DNA of 64,000 nt from Hymenopus coronatus (Eukaryota; Arthropoda; Insecta; Mantodea; Hymenopodidae), in contig CM060888.1 of the NCBI GenBank assembly GCA_030762935.1, forward strand, positions 116,323,468 to 116,387,467, given 5' to 3'. This document shows, piece after piece, positions 59,289-64,000 of this stretch. Each line of letters opens with the position of its first letter. Position 1 is the stretch's first letter. The position numbers were made by a program, and so were the translations under genes. Below the pieces are notes generated by a model that searched no databases, was not told the origin of the DNA, and worked only from the letters and a program-made list of their open reading frames with translations.

Positions 59289-60182
59289 TAAAAATGTGAT
59301 GTGTACAATTCATATGACTTTCTCCATATCCCTGCAACAAATAATTCTTAAAAAGCTTATAATTCCATTTACTTTATGCTAATCAGATAAAAAAATTAGC
59401 AGAAAAAGTCTTATTTCTCGCATCCTTGTAAGTAGAAGCGAAATAAGGGACAACCGTAGGTTAAAGTGATAGTCAAAAGCTGGTTGCTATGTCAATGAAG
59501 TTCCTTTGTTTATATGGATAGGAGTTGACAAGTTCCAGTATGACAAAAGTATACGTTTTTCATAGCAGAAACCAAAAATAAGGAATGTCACAAAAACGAC
59601 GAACTCCACGAAAAAAATGTATATAACATAAATTGTGTGCCTTAATGTGCTCTACATTGTTTGTGTAGTAAGTTTTTGCCCATCTCTTACGGTTTAGCAG
59701 TTATTCAAAATTTAGTATAATTCATCCAGAATAAACTGCTCTTCAGAGGCTATTCCCAGAAAATTCAAGATATACATTTCATTTGTCAGGTAAATATGTT
59801 TAATATTCGAAATTTTAATCAAAATCGGTATGGCCATTTTTGAGAAAATCAAAATTTTCGAAAAAAGTTCCATGTAAAGGGCAGTTGGGATGGAGGGATT
59901 TTTTTTTTCAAAATCTTCGTGTCGCATCCCTGGAAGATACTAAACTTAAATACCAAGTTTGGTATTTTACCGACTTTTCATTTTTGAGTGATCGTGTTCA
60001 CAGACACACGGATACACGGACACACGGAAAAAACACACACGGACCTTTTTGTGAAAATGTTTTTTTGGATATTGGGGACCCTAAAACATATATTTCCGGT
60101 GAAATCTCGGTATCAAATTTTTGGTGGAGTGCAATACTTTCTCTATACACTATGTACATAGTGCGTATGGAGAAAGTAAAAA
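59289..60182 (-). repeat. Family H repeat, full length
   Basis: TAAAAATGTGATGTGTAC starts the copy and GGAGAAAGTAAAAAGG ends it. The microsatellite is ACACGG units at 60001-60040 and the hairpin is ACACTATGTACATAGTGCG. It is close in sequence to the 10.3-kb and 49.7-kb copies. Confidence 0.95.
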
Positions 60183-61149
60183 GGTAAGTGTATAATATTA
60201 TGCCCTCATTATATTCCAAAATATAAAAACATAGAAATAAATAATACAGAATTAATAAAACATTAAAATCAAGCAGCTGCTTCAAAAACAAAATGGTGGT
60301 GATGTAAAATTTATAAAATATATTCGAAAAAACACTGTTTAAAGAAGATTATTCCTGTAAAAAATCTAGACAGGAATAATAATAAGAATGTTATCTTATA
60401 ATGTGCTGCAACTTTAAACCTTCCTTGGCATTATCCTTTTATTGTTTAAGAAGTATTTTTAAAACTTGAATTAAGCAACTAACTGCGTTGAATATTCATC
60501 AATAGTATTTACGATTTTAATAATAATAATAGTAGTAATAATAATAACAATAACAATAATAAGTTTTTGTCCATATTGTGTGATGAACATAAATTACAAC
60601 TTTTTCAGCTTCGGCTATACTAACTTGTTTTTAAGCTCAGTCCTTTTAACGTATAAACTCCCTTTTGTGCCTAATTTCCATAGTGGGAGATTCGCTTCCA
60701 TTTGAATAAACCATCTATCGGTTTTAATTCCCTAATTGGGGTTTTGCATGCTCCCCTCCCACACTTGCGGAGTGATGGAACTGCTTCTATTGTAAAGCTC
60801 TTTGGCATTTTTCTAGAACAGGACCTAGATTTATAGAGACATTCGGCTGTTAATCTGCATAAAATGTCATTGTTCTACAAGAGAGGTGGGTTTTGTGCTC
60901 TTGACAAAGCATCTATTGTGTCCTTCAGAATCCAGAGTAAGAACTGACTCTAGTGTGATTCGAGGTCAGCACAAACAATTCTGCCATGGTCTACGAGAAC
61001 TAAATCAAGCAGAAAACAGAATCGCTCAAAGACGGTATCCAGCTTGGATCCTTTACTTTCTGTTGTTTATTCTTCAACTGGTACTACGTGAAGGCTTTGA
61101 AATTCCGTTCTTTAATTGATCAGGAGAAACAAAAAGAATAACTTCACAT
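60183..61149. other. AT-rich DNA with imperfect (AAT)n
   Basis: An imperfect AAT/AAC repeat at 60518-60560. A 77-codon plus frame (60886-61119) has no motif. Confidence 0.4.
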
Positions 61150-61470
61150 TTGAGAATAGTTTAAGTATTTTAACGTTGATATCAATAACAAGGAATGATT
61201 AACCTCACAGAAATGAGTTTAATATAAGTTGAATGCTTTAACGAGATGTACATTTTTTGTGTAGTAAGACTTTGTGAATCTTTTGCAGTTTTACTATGTC
61301 ATTCAGAATGAACAGGACTTTACAGGCTAATCCCAGAACATTAAAGTTAGGTGTACATTTAATGTATTATGTAAATATTTTTAGCATATTGTATTGTAAC
61401 TTTAATGCTAACATTGATATTTGACTGACTTTTTAGTTATACTGTACACAGACACACGAATACACACACT
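61150..61470 (-). repeat. Family H fragment
   Basis: GATATCAATAACAAGGAATG, TGTACATTTTTTGTGTAGTA and ACACAGACACACGAATACAC are recognisable. Both ends are gone and a block between the body and the CA tract is deleted. Confidence 0.6.
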
Positions 61471-61689
61471 TGCTTTAGATAGAAGACTTAACATAACATG
61501 ACAAGCCTGTTTGAATCCTTGGGATCAAGGATCATACTCGGTAGAGTTGGCTATTAAACTAGAACTAATTCCTGTGTCATTGTTTCTTACTGTTCTGACT
61601 AATCTAGCTTTCTAATCTTACCTTTCATACTATCTAGAAATATAGCAATGTTCCATGGTACTGGACGTATCTCCACTATCTTGTCATCA

Positions 61690-61940
61690 TTCACATTTAT
61701 ATACTTAAAACTATTTATTAGTATAAGTCTGAGATCAGCTGATTCCATTTTACTGTGTCCTTTGCAGTCTTTCCGATGTACCTCTGCTTTGTTTAAAAAT
61801 CTTTTTCGTTGACATCTAAACTTCCTTTCCCCATCCTCGGGTTCCATATTTTTGTTGCATGAGCCCACCTGTTCTGATTCACTTTGACTGCATGCCGTCC
61901 CCAGCGCCATTTAAGTAGCCTCGCTCTTATTGCTCCATTC
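61690..61940 (-). pseudogene. LINE ORF C-terminal tail relic
   Basis: The minus strand reads RLLKWRWGRHAVKVNQNRWA followed by HATKIWNPRMGKGSL, then in another frame CQRKRFLNKAEVHRKDCKGH. This follows the pattern KWRWAGH..R....RW...W.PR.G.RS.GR...RW at the C-terminus of many arthropod non-LTR retrotransposon ORFs. A 103-codon frame (61599-61910) contains the last part. It carries at least one frame change and no catalytic segment. Confidence 0.55.
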
Positions 61941-64000
61941 CATTTATTGTTCTCAATTGTTCTTTTCTTTGTCCTTCAAATTGATGTCCATTTTTCGTTG
62001 ACGATCTAGTATTTTTATATATTTGACCCTGTATTGTATTTTGTTTAAAATTCACTCCATGAGAATATTATTCTCCTTTGAACTTCCTTTTCTCAATTTC
62101 CTGATATACTAATTGTTCCTTCTAGATAAAGATGTGTAAATTTTGCCAGTATGAAAATGGTATTTGTAGACATTTCGGCAAACTAACGGTTCTCTTGCTA
62201 CGTAGGCCTGGTCTAAACCTTATTCGAGGATAAGGTTTATCGAGTGCTCCTAATATGAAATGGACTAATCATTTACCAATCAGCATTTGATTGTAAAATT
62301 TGATTATTTGATTTGCTTTTCTTTGTTTATTTTTTAAATATTTTAAGTAATGAGAATTATATCACTTGAAACAACCCTCTTATCGTAATATGCTACTATA
62401 TGTTTAAAGGCTACTGGTATATAACAATGGACTCAAAAAACTTAAATTAATATAATTATTTTTGGTTTTCTTTCAAGTTTGTATTTGTATGAATTTAGAT
62501 TAATGATTGTAGTAGGTACTTACTGTTTCACTTCTACTCCTGAGTCTCATCTGTCTGTTTTTGAAACTCTATTACTACACACGAAGTATATTTCACATTA
62601 CTTGTGCAAAACTATCCAGTCCGTGTGTAACGAGCTCGTAAGATAAATATCATCATCATTTTAGCTCCGCAAAACAGTTTTTATATTCGTGATTGGCTTT
62701 ATACACAAAATACTACACTGTAATTTTTCGTGAACATAAATCTTTTAGACTAAAGTAATTGTTTTCAATAGGTCATATTTCTCTTCTATCGTTCATTCAT
62801 ACAGCTTATTATTCCACATAATTTGTTACTAATAAGAGACAGGTAGAGAGGAATGCAATTCATCTAATCATATATGAGTTAGAATTTGCATATTTTTAAT
62901 ACATATATGAGATGGCTATATCACTTGGTGTTGATGCTTTCCTTATTGACTTTTAAAACAGAAATATATGTTCTAAGTGTAATGGTGCTCAAGTTATGGA
63001 TTCTTAAAGTTATCCAGTGAAAAGTCTCAATACTGTGTCGTAATTTAATGCCACACTCTTTCCAGCTAGTTGCAACATCTATGCGGGTTAGTCCGGTTAC
63101 CTGTCTAAAGGTTAACTCACTTATGTAGCCCCACTTCCTTAGAATCCTATATTGTTGCCAGTTAAGTGCTGGATAGGTGACTGTAAAGGTGGATGTAGAG
63201 GAAAGAAATAACGTAAAATTGCATAATAAGTTTTTTTTTATTATAAGTTACGCCATTTTATAACCACAATGTATTCATTTAAATAGCTCTTAAAATTCTT
63301 TTGATACTGTAGAGAATGTCACAATCAGCTTAAATAACATTTAAACCTAATTAGTATGCTAAATGTAAGGTTAGTTTTTAATTCAAAAAACATTTTTCTT
63401 TTTGGCAGTGTTTGGATAAACTTTACTACAAGGAAGAACAAAGGGCCGTGAATGAACAGTGTAACTCTCATGTCGAGATTACATATAGGTGGCCTTGCTT
63501 GCAAATCGTACAACTAATTATACATGTGCATGCTGTTAATTGGTTTCTTCGCTGTCTAATGAAGTCCTGAACTAGACGACTAGTTCAGCGGGTTGAATGA
63601 ACATTTCCTGACTTAACAGTCCGTGATATATGCTATGTGACACTTCATGAGTTTCAGAATTACAGATGTTAATCTTCTCTCGATTTTGCGTGAAGAAGTT
63701 ATAGTGCTGACTTAAAACATCAGAATAGATGACGTGTTTGTAGTAGAAAGGCCAATAAAGTGTATCGCTGAATAACGTTGAAACTTTTAAAAACTCTTTT
63801 GGAATGTCATAGACAGAGACAAGCCTTTGGTTGATCTGAAATTGACATCAATATTATAGTCACAACTCATATTTTGGATACTTTTACAGTGATCTAAGAT
63901 GCAAAACTGATTTTTATTAATCCCTCAGGAATTAATACTAAGTTATCTAAGCATACAAATATTTTGGCTGTAGTGGTCGTTAACGCAGTTTTCCTATAGC
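61941..64000. other. AT-rich DNA, nothing recognised
   Basis: The last 2 kb shows only short random frames. A faint family H tail-like piece at 62813-62860 (TTTGTTACTAATAAGAGAC, AGGTAGAGAGGAATGC) is too weak to annotate. Confidence 0.4.

Noticed and set aside
62760..62880. Family H tail near the right end of the window
   Set aside because: Only about 40 bp of weak similarity, not above what AT-rich DNA gives by chance.

Overview
The window is nuclear DNA of a large, AT-rich, repeat-laden arthropod genome. No intact host gene is visible. The evidence for an arthropod is a Tc1/mariner element with TA target duplications, SETMAR-like mariner remains, an RTE-type LINE end with a GAA tail, a Penelope-like GIY-YIG endonuclease relic, a Crypton-like tyrosine-recombinase relic, several tRNA-derived SINE families, and abundant (ATT)n, (CA)n and (AT)n microsatellites. 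A polyneopteran insect such as a cockroach is my guess, but the species is not readable from this window. There is no bacterial operon, rRNA gene, CRISPR array or virus.

The dominant feature is one dispersed repeat, called family H here. Around 28 full or partial copies lie in both orientations and make up roughly a quarter or more of the window. A complete copy is about 0.85-0.9 kb. At one end is an almost perfect palindrome centred on CTATGTACATAG, flanked by ACTTTCTCTA. About 100 bp inside lies a GT/CA microsatellite whose length differs in every copy. The ACTTTCTCTA motif recurs inverted near the other end, and both outer edges abut TAAAAA/TTTTTA. For family H, strand + means hairpin end first. 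This architecture (subterminal inverted repeats, terminal hairpin, internal microsatellite, T-rich target) resembles non-autonomous Helentron elements (HINE/DINE-1 type). That classification is inference. In one copy (44.3-45.8 kb) the microsatellite has expanded to about 640 bp of a TATG tetranucleotide.

Layout: 1-12 kb holds H copies, (ATT)n tracts and a headless SINE. 12.7-14.3 kb is a nested cluster: a palindromic mariner derivative carrying a LINE fragment with a 13-bp target duplication, followed directly by a foldback element. 14.5-16.5 kb has two copies of a third SINE and purine-rich DNA. 17.1-18.4 kb is a full-length but frameshifted mariner, followed by an unrecognised coding-like relic on the minus strand. 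19-24 kb is mostly unique AT-rich DNA with simple repeats and SINEs. 24-38 kb is H copies with a transposase relic (29 kb) and a Penelope-like relic (33.4-34.2 kb). 39.2-39.6 kb is a GC-richer island that may be host promoter or 5'UTR DNA. 40-50 kb has H copies with nested SINEs, a tandem duplication and the TATG expansion. 50-62 kb has H copies, a Crypton-like relic (54 kb), degenerate LINE reverse transcriptase pieces (56.4 and 61.8 kb) and a paralogous empty site for one H insertion (57.0 kb). 62-64 kb shows nothing recognisable.

No genes in the window visibly work together. The biology on view is the layered history of mobile elements.
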